From: Mya arenaria
Taxonomy: Eukaryota > Mollusca > Bivalvia > Myida > Myidae
Assembly (NCBI RefSeq): GCF_026914265.1
Contig: NC_069131.1
Location: 4,809,501-4,873,500, forward strand
Reading direction: 5' to 3'
Length of the DNA stretch: 64,000 bases
The stretch's first letter is position 1; each line of letters starts with the position of its first letter. Shown here piece after piece: positions 12,101 through 22,049 of the stretch. The notes under the pieces are model-generated. The model was not told where the DNA came from, searched no databases, and saw nothing but the letters and a program-made list of their open reading frames with translations. Both the position numbers and the translations under genes were made by a program.

Positions 12101-12230
12101 TAATTTTAGCTTTCAAATCCGAAAATGATAATATCTTCTGCGTGCTTATTGTCTTTTCAGGTGCATCCTTTTCCCTTCGATCGTAAACAAAAATAAATCC
12201 ATCATCTTTTGCTTGGCTTGGTGCCGCCAT
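12..12230 (-). CDS. SMCHD1: SMCHD1 orthologue, 5' part of gene (exons 1-8, runs off left edge)
   Basis: SMCHD1 is a chromatin ATPase with a GHKL (Hsp90-like) N-terminus and a C-terminal SMC hinge; in mammals it acts in X inactivation and silencing. Eight exons give about 331 residues that follow the human protein closely. A ubiquitin-like N-terminus (about residues 12-92, starting [11 protein letters not shown]) is followed by [20 protein letters not shown] and then the ATP-binding motifs: [11 protein letters not shown] (Glu130 is the expected catalytic Glu; Asp133, Asn134), VLDNGKGMT (163-167) and FGVGGKQ (222-225). The visible part ends at EWTRQLA, which precedes more ATPase region in human. 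Every splice junction is GT-AG and phases match. I chose the ATG at 12230 (AAAATGG context, MAAPSQ) because human also starts MAA; in-frame ATGs lie at 12251 and 12260. The hinge half is outside the window. Confidence 0.95.
902..1021 (-). CDS. SMCHD1: SMCHD1 exon 7
   Basis: Residues 238-277, [20 protein letters not shown] and [20 protein letters not shown]; human has ISKPADSQDVHEL and [20 protein letters not shown] here. Acceptor TTTTCAG, donor GTACAAG, phase 0. Confidence 0.95.
1409..1541 (-). CDS. SMCHD1: SMCHD1 exon 6
   Basis: Residues 193-237. An acidic linker is followed by [20 protein letters not shown], the glycine-rich ATP lid motif. Acceptor AATGTAG, donor GTATAT, phase 0. Confidence 0.95.
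1734..1855 (-). CDS. SMCHD1: SMCHD1 exon 5
   Basis: Residues 153-192: [20 protein letters not shown] and [14 protein letters not shown]. The DNGKG box is the second ATP motif. Acceptor CTAACAG, donor GTGAGT, leaves in phase 2. Confidence 0.95.
2212..2294 (-). CDS. SMCHD1: SMCHD1 exon 4
   Basis: Residues 125-152, with the GHKL N-motif [11 protein letters not shown]. Acceptor ATTACAG. The donor is read as GTTTGT after GAA ATC AGA GTG, phase 0. Confidence 0.92.
2835..2993 (-). CDS. SMCHD1: SMCHD1 exon 3
   Basis: Residues 72-124. Contains [12 protein letters not shown] and [20 protein letters not shown], one of the most conserved stretches of the family. Acceptor ATTACAG, donor GTAAGC, leaves in phase 1. 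Confidence 0.95.
3595..3673 (-). CDS. SMCHD1: SMCHD1 exon 2
   Basis: Residues 46-71 ([19 protein letters not shown]..), matching human LGISPEEKFVITTTSRKE. Acceptor TTTTGCAG, donor GTAAGC, leaves in phase 1. Intron 1 is about 8.4 kb. Confidence 0.93.
3674..4681. other. SMCHD1 intron 1, proximal part
   Basis: AT-rich intronic sequence. No coding region, RNA or clear repeat seen. Confidence 0.5.
4682..5001 (-). repeat. 3' LTR copy of the same element
   Basis: About 99 percent identical by eye to 6055-6374. It is shorter than the other LTR. Confidence 0.8.
5002..5014 (-). other. Polypurine tract of the LTR element
   Basis: The minus strand reads AGGAGGGGGAGTA directly before the 3' LTR; plus-strand priming site. 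Confidence 0.7.
5454..5637 (-). pseudogene. Pol C-terminal scrap of the LTR element
   Basis: Proline- and arginine-rich reading frame ending [20 protein letters not shown], the kind of basic tail that ends many gypsy Pol polyproteins. Fossil fragment; no catalytic domain remains. Confidence 0.5.
5638..5703 (-). other. Primer binding site: near-complete tRNA-Asp(GTC) antisense copy
   Basis: The plus strand reads as a tRNA-Asp from the D arm through the GTC anticodon loop (CCTGTCACGC), the T arm GGTTCGATTCC and the 3' terminus, including CCA. Animal nuclear tRNA genes do not encode CCA, so this is best read as an RNA-templated copy: the PBS of the LTR element, extended to about 66 nt instead of the usual 8-18. 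The sequence 5' of it does not pair with the acceptor 3' strand, so it is not a working tRNA gene. Confidence 0.75.
5706..6374 (-). repeat. 5' LTR of the 4.7-6.4 kb element
   Basis: 669 bp with perfect hexamer inverted ends, TGTAGC and GCTACA. The AA spacer and TGG of the primer site follow at 5705-5701. Confidence 0.78.
6441..6635. repeat. Foldback element (MITE-like)
   Basis: Inverted arms at 6469-6518 and 6552-6600. GGTTACTC opens the left arm and GAGTAACC closes the right; CACTCCTCC and GGAGGAGTG flank the loop. Weaker pairing extends outward to about 6441 and 6635. No coding capacity. Confidence 0.65.
6935..7388 (-). CDS. Small hypothetical gene, two exons proposed
   Basis: Not recognised. 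The proposed start at 7388 ([16 protein letters not shown]) gives an amphipathic Arg/Leu N-terminus that could be a mitochondrial presequence. Exon 1 (7339-7388) ends at a good donor, CAG then GTGCCC. The second coding stretch (about 7178-6935) reads [19 protein letters not shown], then a lysine- and proline-rich, probably disordered tail ending SVRTVK. Joining at the AG of 7180-7179 keeps phase and gives 97 aa, but the pyrimidine tract is weak, so the acceptor is uncertain. An ATTAAA lies about 100 bp downstream (near 6835). The ETS/ZNF143-type promoter about 170 bp upstream of the ATG supports a real transcript. It sits inside SMCHD1 intron 1 on the same strand. Confidence 0.4.
7545..7600 (-). 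promoter_or_regulatory. ETS + ZNF143-like promoter module
   Basis: On the minus strand AAACCGGAAGTCACC (ETS/GABP core CCGGAAGT) is followed by a match to the ZNF143/Staf site; on the plus strand that site reads CCCATAATGCTTTGCG. The spacing is typical of TATA-less housekeeping promoters. It lies upstream of the small gene at 6935-7388. On the plus strand a strong donor (GATAG then GTGAGT) at about 7662 hints at a divergent transcript. Confidence 0.5.
8104..8472. repeat. Foldback MITE, family 1, copy 1
   Basis: 369 bp. Ends TTAAAGCTGCACTCTCACAG and the inverse CTGTGAGAGTGCAGCTTTAA. The inverted pairing continues inward through the TTTTGACAACT and AGTTGTCAAAA segments and through CCAGTGATATAAG and CTTATATCACTGG. 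Non-coding. Confidence 0.8.
8473..9462. other. Intronic stretch without clear gene
   Basis: A plus-strand acceptor-like TTTATTTCAG ends at about 8540 and an AAATAAAT lies near 8703, which could end a non-coding transcript begun near 7.6 kb. No protein is supported. Confidence 0.25.
9463..9826. repeat. Foldback MITE, family 1, diverged copy 2
   Basis: Starts TTAAAGCTGCATTCTCAG, ends AAGATTGCAGTTTTAA. Holds an internal tandem repeat of the TTTTGACAAAAAATGTC .. CAGTGATA unit. Confidence 0.65.
10300..10600. repeat. Degenerate minisatellite rich in CCAACCAACA
   Basis: The motif CCAAC or CCAACCAAC recurs about a dozen times at irregular 12-35 bp spacing. The minus-strand reading frame through it (WLDN, WLDW, WLDH..) is a by-product of the repeat. 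Confidence 0.5.
10808..10972. mobile_element. hAT-type MITE with 5-bp TSD
   Basis: 165 bp. Left end CAGGGTTCTCAATAAG, right end CTTATTGAGAACACTG (one mismatch in 16). Flanked by CATCA on both sides (10803-10807 and 10973-10977). CAGGG-type ends and a 5-bp duplication fit the hAT5 group. Confidence 0.7.
11500..11545 (+). promoter_or_regulatory. Second copy of the ETS promoter module
   Basis: CGGAAATAAACCGGAAGTCACC is shared base for base (22 nt) with the minus strand at about 7567-7588, followed by a similar CGCAAAGGCTTATGG. It lies in SMCHD1 intron 1, pointing right. The transcript it would drive is not identified. Confidence 0.4.
12096..12230 (-). CDS. SMCHD1: SMCHD1 exon 1 (coding part)
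   Basis: Encodes residues 1-45, the first part of the ubiquitin-like domain. It ends in GAG before a GTTTGT donor, phase 0. The 5' UTR lies above 12230 and its start is not resolved. Confidence 0.88.
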
Positions 12231-12260
12231 TTTTGTCAGAAACTCAGCCATAACGTCCAT

Positions 12261-15200
12261 ATTTATAACGGTCGTCAAAATCCCAGCAGCGGTTACTTTC
12301 CCTTTTAGGCCTCTGCAATAATATCGAACAGTGTTTAGTTTCAACGTTTTCCAAATGTTTAAAAAATCAAGCATCTTTTTAAGAATTTTAGGACATTGTT
12401 TTACGATATAAATATCATAAGAAGAATCAATGGTTCAGAATAGTGTCTAGGGGGAATACAAATCTAGAAGTATCGTACGGCATACATTGTACAACAATAT
12501 ATGCAATTCTTTAAACAACCATACGACAATGTTTGTAATTGCATGTGAAGCTCCAATAGTGTAGATCCAGCTTAATTACAATAACGGCATTGGTTACCAT
12601 TGCTCCTATAAAGGCTGAACAAATACTTCGATTATAGCAGTATGTTGACCTCATCGTCGGCAACCTAAATTCCGTTATGTTTCATAAATGACTGACAAAT
12701 CTCGTTTAAATGAAAATGCGTGAGGCGGAGGAGACAACTCTTCTTCCAACGCATCCGCATGTTACAATGAAATAGATATCAATTTCCCGTACTGTCAGTA
12801 GAGGCCATGACTGTTGGCAAAAAGTATTGTACAGAATAGGCAGAGCCGGTTTAGTTCTGGTACCTTGCGAAACCAAGAAAACTACCTCTTTAATTATTCA
12901 TATTAACGAGATTTTTCTCGCCAAATCGCCCAATGTACACAGATATCCGACGATGGTAAGACCTCAACAAGCGTAGCTTCATAAAAAGGTATTGGCTGAC
13001 TTTATGGCTTTTCCATGTAGATCCCATTGTTTCATTAGTGTTAATTGATTGCTATTTTTTTGTTTTTACAGAAACGTTTAAGGACTATAGATATGCGATT
13101 CTTAAACCGATGTATGTAAGTTATTAGGGATGGCAACGAGTAGTAAAATTAATACTCGAGTACTCGGAAAAATTGATTTATGTTCGCAAAGACAAGATTG
13201 TGTATACATGTATCGTTAATGACGTATATTGTGCGTTGGTCGTATTATTGGTCATTTTCACCTTTAAAGTAAACTTTATTACGTATTTAAACAAAAAATG
13301 ATATAAAAAGAAAACAAATGTTGTTTCAGGCTTTTAATTAAGCTTATTCGTTTCATTTTATACAAGTTTGGACTGCAGAAATGAACAACAATTGAAATTA
13401 CAATGAACGAAAATTAACAGCATACATAAAAAGTGAACGAAGTTCAGTTGTTCACTCTACAAATTATTTTTTTAAATTGATAGTTTTTCGTTCTGTGTAA
13501 TTCTTGTTTACCTCATCAATATTCATAATTCTTGATTTAAAATATCAACCAATCAATTGTGATAATCATTGCAAAAATAGTTAAAATACGCCATTTAAGA
13601 AATCAATTCACGATACTCTTTCGCTCGTTAGCGTCCACTGTTTGGTGAAAGGTCTCTAATTGGTATACAATAGGATTATGTAGGTGAAAGTACCGCTATC
13701 AAAACTTCGCTAATTGACATCAGTGCTAATTTAAAATAGGGGTCCTTTGTTGACAGTTTGCAACTATCACAACAACTGTCAACTAATTGATTTAGGTCAA
13801 TTGTGTACACAGCGGGGATTAGAGGGACCGTAAATTGTCCTATTGGCAACTAACCAGATCTGATATTTTGTCTGTAAATCGTGTATTTGGTGATTTTTAA
13901 ACTTAAAGTTATATGTGCGGAAGCTGTAAAAAGTCACCACGCACTCCCATTTAATGTTGTCATAATTTTCAGTTTTACAGAGGCTGAGAACAGGAGTCTT
14001 TGATTTACATAATCACAGGCGATTGCCCTGTGCCATTAAACGGGGTTTATGTTTAAACTTTTGGCTACTGAGATTGTTTCTGTAGTTTTTCACATAAATA
14101 TTTATATTTCAACTGTTGGAAGAAATTTACACCAGAAAACTGCTTAAAAACTAAAGTGAAAATGATATGGGACATGCCTTTTTTGTATAGACTTAAAAGG
14201 AAGACATAACGATGACTAATTTGTACCGGCCAATCAAAAATGGAACATATAATCTGAGGGATATCATTTTTCTATATGGTGACAAAACTTAGTACCTTTT
14301 CAAGAGGATATTTTCTATACATACATGTGCTGAATATATATATATATATACTTTTATTGTTTACGCCACCTCTATTATGCTATGATGAATAATGAAAATG
14401 TCTTCCGCCGGAAACTTTATTTGGCAACACGTCGGCGTGGAATCATTTCCTGTTTTTACAGATTTTTAGCGTAAAAAGTCCGACAACCAATCCACGAATT
14501 CGGAGAGCATTTAAGCGAGATCATGCCGTCTAAAATACATAAAACTATCGTTTTTGTTGACTTTAACGAAGGAAATATAATTCCGTCCACAGGGAACCAT
14601 ATCTAGAAAAAAGTATTATTCCATTTTCAGGCGTATACAGAGAGTTACTTTCAGAAACCGTACATACATGAATGAATATAGAGTTGTTAGTTGCGCTCTT
14701 TCTTTTTTATGGAACAATATCGTGGAAAGTGTTGTTGTTGTTGTTGTTTTTTAAAAAAACCCCGGTTTGTTGACGTTTTCCTGCTTCGCGTGCAACCGTT
14801 TCAGCAGGTGCGCGTGACGTAGTTCCTACCATTGTCTTAGTGTTATCGCAAATAATAATGCTTAAAACTCACACTAGTGTTATCAAAGTTAGCAATTTTA
14901 GGGAAGTACACTTTTAATTTTTAGGCAGACTTTTTACTAGCTTGATTAAGGCTCGGAATCAGGGGAAAACTTGTAATCATATGTATATATGGACATGTAT
15001 ATACAAGAGTTAAACTCAATTGTGAACTTGCAGTCATATTTGAAATACACGTCGGTCAATGCGTGCGGCAAGGTGAATGCCTTTTGCCTTTTTTATTTTC
15101 AATCGGTACATCAATAAATAAGAAAAGGTTTAACAATAAAAAGGCGCTACAGGTATTGATACAGAATTTTTAAAACTCTTCTTACTGATAAACACTGACG

Positions 15201-17920
15201 ATATAGTTACATTTGATGTTTCTGCAGAAAAATACAATTAAAAACTAAGGTATTAAATTTTCGAAAAGGTGGCAGAATTTCAGTCAATTTAAGAACTTTT
15301 AGATATAGTAAACACTTTTACGTATCTATGAGTTATCTTTACTTCAGGCGACTCATTTATGCAAGTCACAATTACATTATCTGAACAGGTAAAGAGGGCA
15401 ATAATTAAATGAAAAAATATATGTAAGTAAATTCATTAATATTACACCATGTCATAACTTAGAATTATTCGAAACACTTATTAAACCAATAGAATTTATA
15501 CAGGTCCGAAATTTGGGATGCCGTGAAAGATTTGAAATCGAACGTATGCATACGATTTTCATTACATCAGTACTAGGTATCAAAACAACAACACAACGTG
15601 ATTTTGTCTATGTGGAGACTGGAAGGTTAGATTTGTTCTTCTGGTAAACATAATACGACTAGGGGCCCAACGTAGTATAATTTTGCGAGATTTTAAGTGA
15701 GGGACAAATACGATGCGGAACATGGCGGATTATTTGAATAATTAGATGTGTTCGAAGGAAATTTGGACCTGGGAAGTAAGTTTATAATTTATATCGCAAT
15801 GTAACTACGCCTACCAGGAGGCCAGACTCAGGTAAGATCCTATTATTTTAACTTATTTTTCTAGAGGCCTGAACAAGTAAAGAAAAGTAATTGAGTGTAT
15901 AAGCTGAACGATTGGTTTTTTTGACAAAGTGAAAATAGACAATTACGTCACTTGAAACTTTTAGTCAAATTATACCGTATTATTATGGACGTATTTTAGC
16001 AATATTTTATCGAGTGTTTGCATCTATATCTTGACGACGTCTTGTGCACTTAGAATGGGAACTTAATGGCAAATTTTGTTATTTCCAATGCCAGAGAAAG
16101 AATGCTGATAACGACACTATTCTGCAAAGTAGGATGTGCAAAACGCTAAGAAAATGATTAGGTTGAACCACAAAACATTTCTATTACATTCCCATCGCTT
16201 TATTGACTACTTCTAGTGACCTTGATCATTGAGGAAAGTGAAGAAACTCTAAATTCGATACAACTCATTCAGCCATACAATTAAAACGTCACTTGCGCAT
16301 GATGTTAACTGACGACCGGGGGGCCATACGGGTTGAAGGGAAGTGCACACGGGGTTGAATGACGAGTTTGTTTCAAGGAAGCCTGTATACAATGTCTCAG
16401 ATAACTGCCAAGTATTGTTCACATACAGCGCAATTTTATATGTTTGTTTGTAGGTGTTTCGAGTCATCTGGCATGTCTGGGAAACTAAACGAATATAAAT
16501 AGCTGGTACGTTCGCAACATCATTCTTCACATAGTCATTAAGAACTCATAAAAAAAATCGAACTGTTTCTTTGAACATTGGGAACAAATGACAGTTTATA
16601 CAAACGAAAACAATCCAATGGTACTCAAAAACTGTTAATAGTATATTATATAACAGTTATAGTTTTTCACTTATGCATTATTGTTGGTGTTACATTATGT
16701 CTAAATACAGACTATTACTATTCTTGTATATATCAGCCCGCGTGGTAGAGCTGACAGTTCTTTCTTGATAGTTGCACAACATAGCTAGTATTTCTATATT
16801 AAATATATAACCTCACATCTGTGCTTTCATCTATTAGTCACTTGACTATATGACTTCACAATCATCATTACAGGTGGTTACGTAAAAACCCCACTGATAA
16901 AGGCAATTCACTATTTAGTAGTAATTATCTCTGGCCGTAGGAAGATTAGATAACTATCGTCACGTCTTTGTGTCGAAATTTTCTCTTATTTGGCATAATG
17001 TTATAACTTATATGAAAAACTAAAGAAACAAGCACAGTAGCCAAAATTTAAACATAACCCGTTTAATGGCACAGGATAAACGCCAAAGACATAGAACACA
17101 AAAACAAACAAAAAATCACACACAATTAACATGGAACAACAGCACAAAACTCAACAAATTGCACAGCTAGTGCATATATACTATATAAAAAGAAGTAGGT
17201 ATGTTTATCAAGGATTGTTAGGTACCGCCTTGGAACGATCAGAATAATATAAATATACAGGGGGGTTAAACCAGTCTACGTGCACAAACCTCACTCTTAT
17301 CCACAGCCTATCGAGTCATAGGCAGATTGTATTTGCGTTCATGTGATCTCGAGTTAAAACTGGAATAGACTTACACTTTATAATCATACCTCGGCGATTA
17401 TAACTCTTAATATTTAATAAATGTATGGATTTCCGATACTATTTCTTGTCTTCTCGGGTGGGTGACAGCAACATGGCGCACAATTTTTAGGTTTAAAGAA
17501 AATGTAACAACATTGCATTTTGCTGCTTGTCTGGTAGTATAATATATCGTCATAAAAACCTGTGACATTTAAGGTACTGTCGTCATTTAATTCGTGGCAC
17601 CAACGTAAACAATAACAAATGTAAACGTATGTTTACTTAAATTTTGTTCACGTAAACATCGCATACCATAATATTTCTTACCTTTCTTATATCCTTCCGA
17701 TGGTATTAACTCCAGTTTCTTAAATTTATTTTCCGCCAGTCTGTCACGAGATGGATATTGTTTTTGTCTTTTAATAAAAGAATGATAAATATGAGTAAAA
17801 GAAAACGCTTAAAAGGAAGGCTTGTTCATAATCTTAACCCAACATATACCCCATACCCCTTCAGTTTAAAATGAGTTTATGGACTTTAAAGTGACACTCG
17901 TATTTAAAATCAACACGCAC

Positions 17921-17961
<41 letters not shown>

Positions 17962-18395
17962 TAACAAACATACATTTTGAATGATAAACCTTTAACTATT
18001 TACTTAAAAATACATTTATGGAAAATTTTAAATTCTATTGACAAGATTGTGTTCGTAATAGCTGAAAATGCACAAATATTAAAAGACGCTTGATTGCTCA
18101 TAAGGTAAAAATATCGTGTTTTCTGTAGCTTTACTTCAAATTAAACACTTTATCCTTCTTAAGAAACCCTTGAATTTGATATTTATTCATCCTTTTCGGC
18201 AAATTAAAATAATTGTTTTAATTATGATTCTGCTTAATTGGGAGTAAGAGTGCAACTTTAAAAAATAATCTGCAGGCTACGGCAGTGAATGATATAGATC
18301 TGGGCAATGTGATTGCGTATAACTTCACGCTTACAACTTCATTGCCTTACATGCCTCAGTGCATTGAGAATGCCGCAATTTACTTCCTTCTTTTT
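12261..18395. other. 6.1 kb without recognisable genes
   Basis: Beyond the SMCHD1 5' UTR at the left edge this is AT-rich sequence. Short simple repeats occur: an (AT)n near 14336 and a (CA)n at 17914-17957. A GGGATGGCAACGAGTA motif near 13130 resembles a transposon end, but no partner was found. No coding region could be supported on either strand. Confidence 0.5.
17914..17957. repeat. (CA)n microsatellite
   Basis: About 44 bp of CA with two early interruptions. Confidence 0.95.
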
Positions 18396-18440
18396 GCAGC
18401 GCTTGCAGCGATAAAGTCAAGCCGATTGTTCTATAAATAG
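18396..18440 (+). promoter_or_regulatory. Core promoter of gene A
   Basis: A palindrome-like box GCAGCGCTTGCAGCG (18396-18410) sits 21 bp before a TATA box TATAAATAG (18432-18440). Both are conserved at the same spacing before gene B (27949-27993), as is AGCTCAGCCCGGG just downstream. Transcription would start near 18462-18470. Confidence 0.7.
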
Positions 18441-18461
18441 GCCGAGCTCAGCCCGGGACTA

Positions 18462-18564
18462 TAATTCATGTTTAATATAAGGCGTTATTTTCCACTACTT
18501 GTATTCACATTAATCGTTTGTAAACAATGTAATGTGTGAGTTTTAAATGGAGAAATTGTAATGG
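18462..18564 (+). other. Gene A non-coding first exon (5' UTR)
   Basis: Conserved with 28016-28117 and ending at the same donor, ATGG then GTATGT. A 403-bp intron follows, with acceptor TTTTTGTAG ending at 18967. The start position is approximate. Confidence 0.6.
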
Positions 18565-18967
18565 GTATGTTAAACTGTTCATTAATTCTTATTTAACTGA
18601 TATTATCAAGAAGACAGGTTTACTTTTTTAATCGGTACATATATGGCTAAAGATTAACGTTTTTCTTTAATAGGGAAACCAGTACATATTTCTATTTAAA
18701 TTTCGTGACTTATTTGAGTGTGATTTTGACTTCGTACTACTTAAACAAAGTTTATTTATAAAAACGAACGCATAGGATATTCCCATGTTGGATTCCTGCA
18801 TACACTCGTTACTCATAATACTCTAATATATATATTGTGTAATGTTCTAAAGAATTATTACCAAACTTGTAAATAATATAATCATTAAGCATAAATGTAT
18901 ATGAACACAATGTTTAGAAAAGGACAAGAAGGCACGTCGGCCTAACTAGTTTTGACTTTTTTTGTAG

Positions 18968-19752
18968 GAATAACCAAATAATGGAGACAATAACAAGGAC
19001 AACCATACCGGCCAGCGCCTACCCACGGTACAGATACGCAGGGAAGTACGTCAAACCGTTTATCAAAAGATGTCAGAAACTACTACAAAAATGTGGAATT
19101 AGGGATGACTTTAGTCTTCCTAAATTTGAAAGTGTTATACTAAATATACAGGCTCCACAAGATACAATTCTGATCCACAATGAGCAGTTAGTGGTTACAA
19201 AACCAGCAATAAGTCAAGTCAGCAAGGAGTACCTTACAGTTGCCGAGTATGTAGAGGAGGTTCTAGCGTCATCCTCAGATACGAGCGTTAAGGACCCGGT
19301 AATTTTCATTGCCAGTCATACCAGCGCGAGGCGAGAGGGAAACATCCCCGGTCATTACCGGAAGTTCATCGTTCTGATTTCAGAAGAAGAAACCCCACAG
19401 CAGTTTTCATGCGCAGATAATGAGTACATTTGCGTGACATCTCGAGCAAAGTTTTCCGATACTATTTCTTGTCTTCTTGAGCGAATAGTTTTCAGATTTT
19501 TGGAAGAAAGGTTGAATGTGCTCAATGTGTTTCGAAACATCGGGCATGATGTTGAATTAGAAGCAGCATCCAGTTGGTCAAAACAAAAATACATTTCTGC
19601 ATTGTACAACGCAGCTTCAGACCTTGGGAGATTTCTGAATCCTGAAAAAAGCCCCATAGAAGATGTTCCAGTGTCAGCCAAAAGTTTTTACAAACGAAGG
19701 AGCTCGAACAAACTTGAACTGGGTGAGCTGCAAAAGAACCATTTTAACTGCG
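18968..19752 (+). CDS. Gene A exon 2 (first coding; ATG at 18981)
   Basis: Residues 1-257 plus one base. A short leader (18968-18980) precedes the ATG. Donor GTAAGA, phase 1. Gene B has the same phase here. Confidence 0.8.
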
Positions 19753-21155
19753 GTAAGAAATATTTATTTAGATAATCTTAGCATCTGCTTTCTTTTATTT
19801 GTGTTATTTTGTTAAACCTTTATACGTTAAACATTATCCATTTTTACGAGTGTCTATTTTATCTATTTGTGTTTAGGTCGGCCAGATATGTCAGAAGAAG
19901 AGGTTTTTACAACACATGTAGAACTAGCACGTGCAAACCTACAGAAGATCAGAGAGACGATATCGGAGGGGGTATCTATGTACGGAAGAAGCAAGGTCCC
20001 TGATTTGGAACGACCCCAGGTCGGCACGAAGCCACGACAGGTGACCGATGAGGTACCAATTAACGAAGCTGCATATTTGTAAAATATAGACTGCTGTTAG
20101 TGGCATATAACTTAAAAATAATGACATTATAAACAAAGCGAAAACTAGTAACTGTATTTTGTAATATTAATATTGTTAAACATAATAATTTTTTGCAATT
20201 GCATGTAAGTTATCTCATTACATCATGGAATTTGAATAAAACGTATACAATTGTTTTCACCTTATAGATGGCGAGGGCTGTGTTCGACAATGTTCATAAT
20301 GCAGTTGGATGCGGATACCGCCTGGGGTCATTCAACATCTTCGTTAAAGAAACGGAAATTGAACAATATTCAGAAGAAACGATCCAAGATATTCGTTCTG
20401 TCCTCAAACCCTACGGAATCACTGACTTTATCTTGAGAAGCGATCCGAAGGAAGTTATGATGTTTTCTGGTTGCAAAGTTGGAAGTGCAATATCCGCAAT
20501 GGGCGTTGGGACGCTAGGCGGATTTGCCCGGAAAGGTAACGAAACTTGTGCTCTTATTGCTAAACATGTTGCCGGAGAAGTCACTCACTTGTCCTTGATT
20601 GATGAAAGAAATAATGATGAAATAGTAATTGGAACAATACTCACCCCAAGCGTAGACACTCCTCTGGTCGATTTACCTGTTGATATTGCAGCAGCAACTT
20701 TGAACAACGTTACAACAGACACGCTGTTTAAGAATTCCGAAAAAGAACCAATGCAAAGTAGACTGTTTGATTTTATCAGTGGAGACATTGACTTCCTAGA
20801 AGGGTTGCATGTTTACATATGGGGTGCGAAGACTAATCCAGGATCAGGAAAAATAACAATGGCAGAATTCATTAGAAATACCTTCACAAAGTGTATCGCT
20901 ATTGAAGATTTAGATCCAGATGAGGTTGATGGCGATGAAAATCCACAACATTTTGCAAAAGAAGGTGACAGTGGTTCTATTGTGTGCGCTGATGACATGG
21001 ACGGCCAATGTGTGCATGTGATTTCAATGTTAATGGGTCTGAAGCTAAATCGTGCAACAGAGAAAAGTATCCCAAGACAATACATGTCCTTCTATTTGCA
21101 ACAAGGTCTGACACAATTACAACATGAACATGGAGAACCATTTCAACTATGTTAA
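18981..21155 (+). CDS. Gene A: predicted intracellular trypsin-like protein, 611 aa
   Basis: Three coding exons, phases 1 and 0, total 611 aa, ending QLC. I do not recognise the N-terminal part (about 1-257; AYPRYR near residue 13, probably alpha/beta) or the short middle exon (SEEEVFTTHVELARANLQKI, MYGRSKVPD). The last exon has a PA-clan serine protease layout: GTLGGFAR, CALIAKHVAG (His416), LPVDIAAA (Asp455), HVYIWGAK and KEGDSGSIVC (Ser551). The triad order and the GDSG box fit chymotrypsin-fold enzymes. There is no signal peptide, propeptide or membrane segment, so a cytosolic protein is inferred. Gene B is a paralogue. Protease activity is inference; the N-terminus could be a regulatory or sensor domain. 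Confidence 0.8.
19877..20052 (+). CDS. Gene A exon 3
   Basis: Residues 258-316. Acceptor GTGTTTAG, donor GTACCA, leaves in phase 0. The EEVF/EEYL..AxLxxE helix and the MYGRS(K/N)(V/L)PD motif are shared with gene B exon 3. Confidence 0.8.
20268..21155 (+). CDS. Gene A exon 4 (protease domain)
   Basis: Residues 317-611 with the complete His/Asp/Ser set. Acceptor CCTTATAG. The stop is at 21153-21155. No clear AATAAA was found close behind it. Confidence 0.82.
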   Translation: MARAVFDNVHNAVGCGYRLGSFNIFVKETEIEQYSEETIQDIRSVLKPYGITDFILRSDPKEVMMFSGCKVGSAISAMGVGTLGGFARKGNETCALIAKHVAGEVTHLSLIDERNNDEIVIGTILTPSVDTPLVDLPVDIAAATLNNVTTDTLFKNSEKEPMQSRLFDFISGDIDFLEGLHVYIWGAKTNPGSGKITMAEFIRNTFTKCIAIEDLDPDEVDGDENPQHFAKEGDSGSIVCADDMDGQCVHVISMLMGLKLNRATEKSIPRQYMSFYLQQGLTQLQHEHGEPFQLC

Positions 21156-22049
21156 AAATATTTTATTAATTGAATGAATGTACATTTGAAGGAAAAACTA
21201 TATAACAGGTATTTGTTGGTGTACATACATGAAGTAGTTTTGCTTTAATTGCTATTTGCTATTCCTTTCATTATTTCATATACCTCCTACGTTTTCATTT
21301 CGTTTGATTATGATTGTATTTTTTGTACACGTTCATACATTTTATTTTCGAATGCATTATACTCCATTAATTGCATAACTTTGTTAATATATTATTAATA
21401 AGACCTTGAGATTTAGTAAGCACCTTATTTAGATAAAAGTTCATAAATAGAATTTCATGGTTAATTTCATTACCTTCGCTGCTAGATTGTCGGACAATGC
21501 TAGTACAAGCAAAAAACTCGGCATCATTGATAACGTATCCTCTGAACCCACACTGTGTGTAGTTTGGTTTGCTGTTCTCTTGTCAATATTTCCAAACATC
21601 CGCTGTTGACCGTCAATGAGTATTTGATCGCCGGTGAGTTCCGAAATCCTTCTGTCGATAACTGTCGATGAGGGCCCCCAAATATTGTCTGACCTTCACT
21701 TTCGGTTAGTGCCGGGAAACCATTGATATTCCATGACTGTCGGTGAGTGCTCCTTATACTGCCAGTTCTAAAATAGAACAAAAGTCAACACCCGATTGTC
21801 GGCCGTCCCTGCCCCAACAGAACAACATAACGTGGCATAGGTGCACAGCGATACACGAAGTTCACAACGACTTTATTATAAAACAAATAAAATATTGTAT
21901 TATAATAATGACACTTAACCGCATAGTCCATCGCTGGGCTAAACCTTAAAGGGATCATGACCTTAAAACCGCTCATACAATGATCAGTTATTAGATACTA
22001 TGGATTGCTCAGGGGCGTCCAAGAGGGTACCACCATGCATCCTTTCGTT
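21156..22049. other. 3' flank of gene A
   Basis: Presumed 3' UTR then AT-rich sequence. Nothing else recognised. Confidence 0.4.

Noticed and set aside
13125-13170. GGGATGGCAACGAGTA..ACTCGAGTACTCGG as a transposon end
   Set aside because: Looks familiar from transposon termini, but no inverted partner or duplication was found nearby.
16249-16530. 93-codon minus-strand frame
   Set aside because: No recognisable motif, no splice context, low-complexity surroundings; likely chance.
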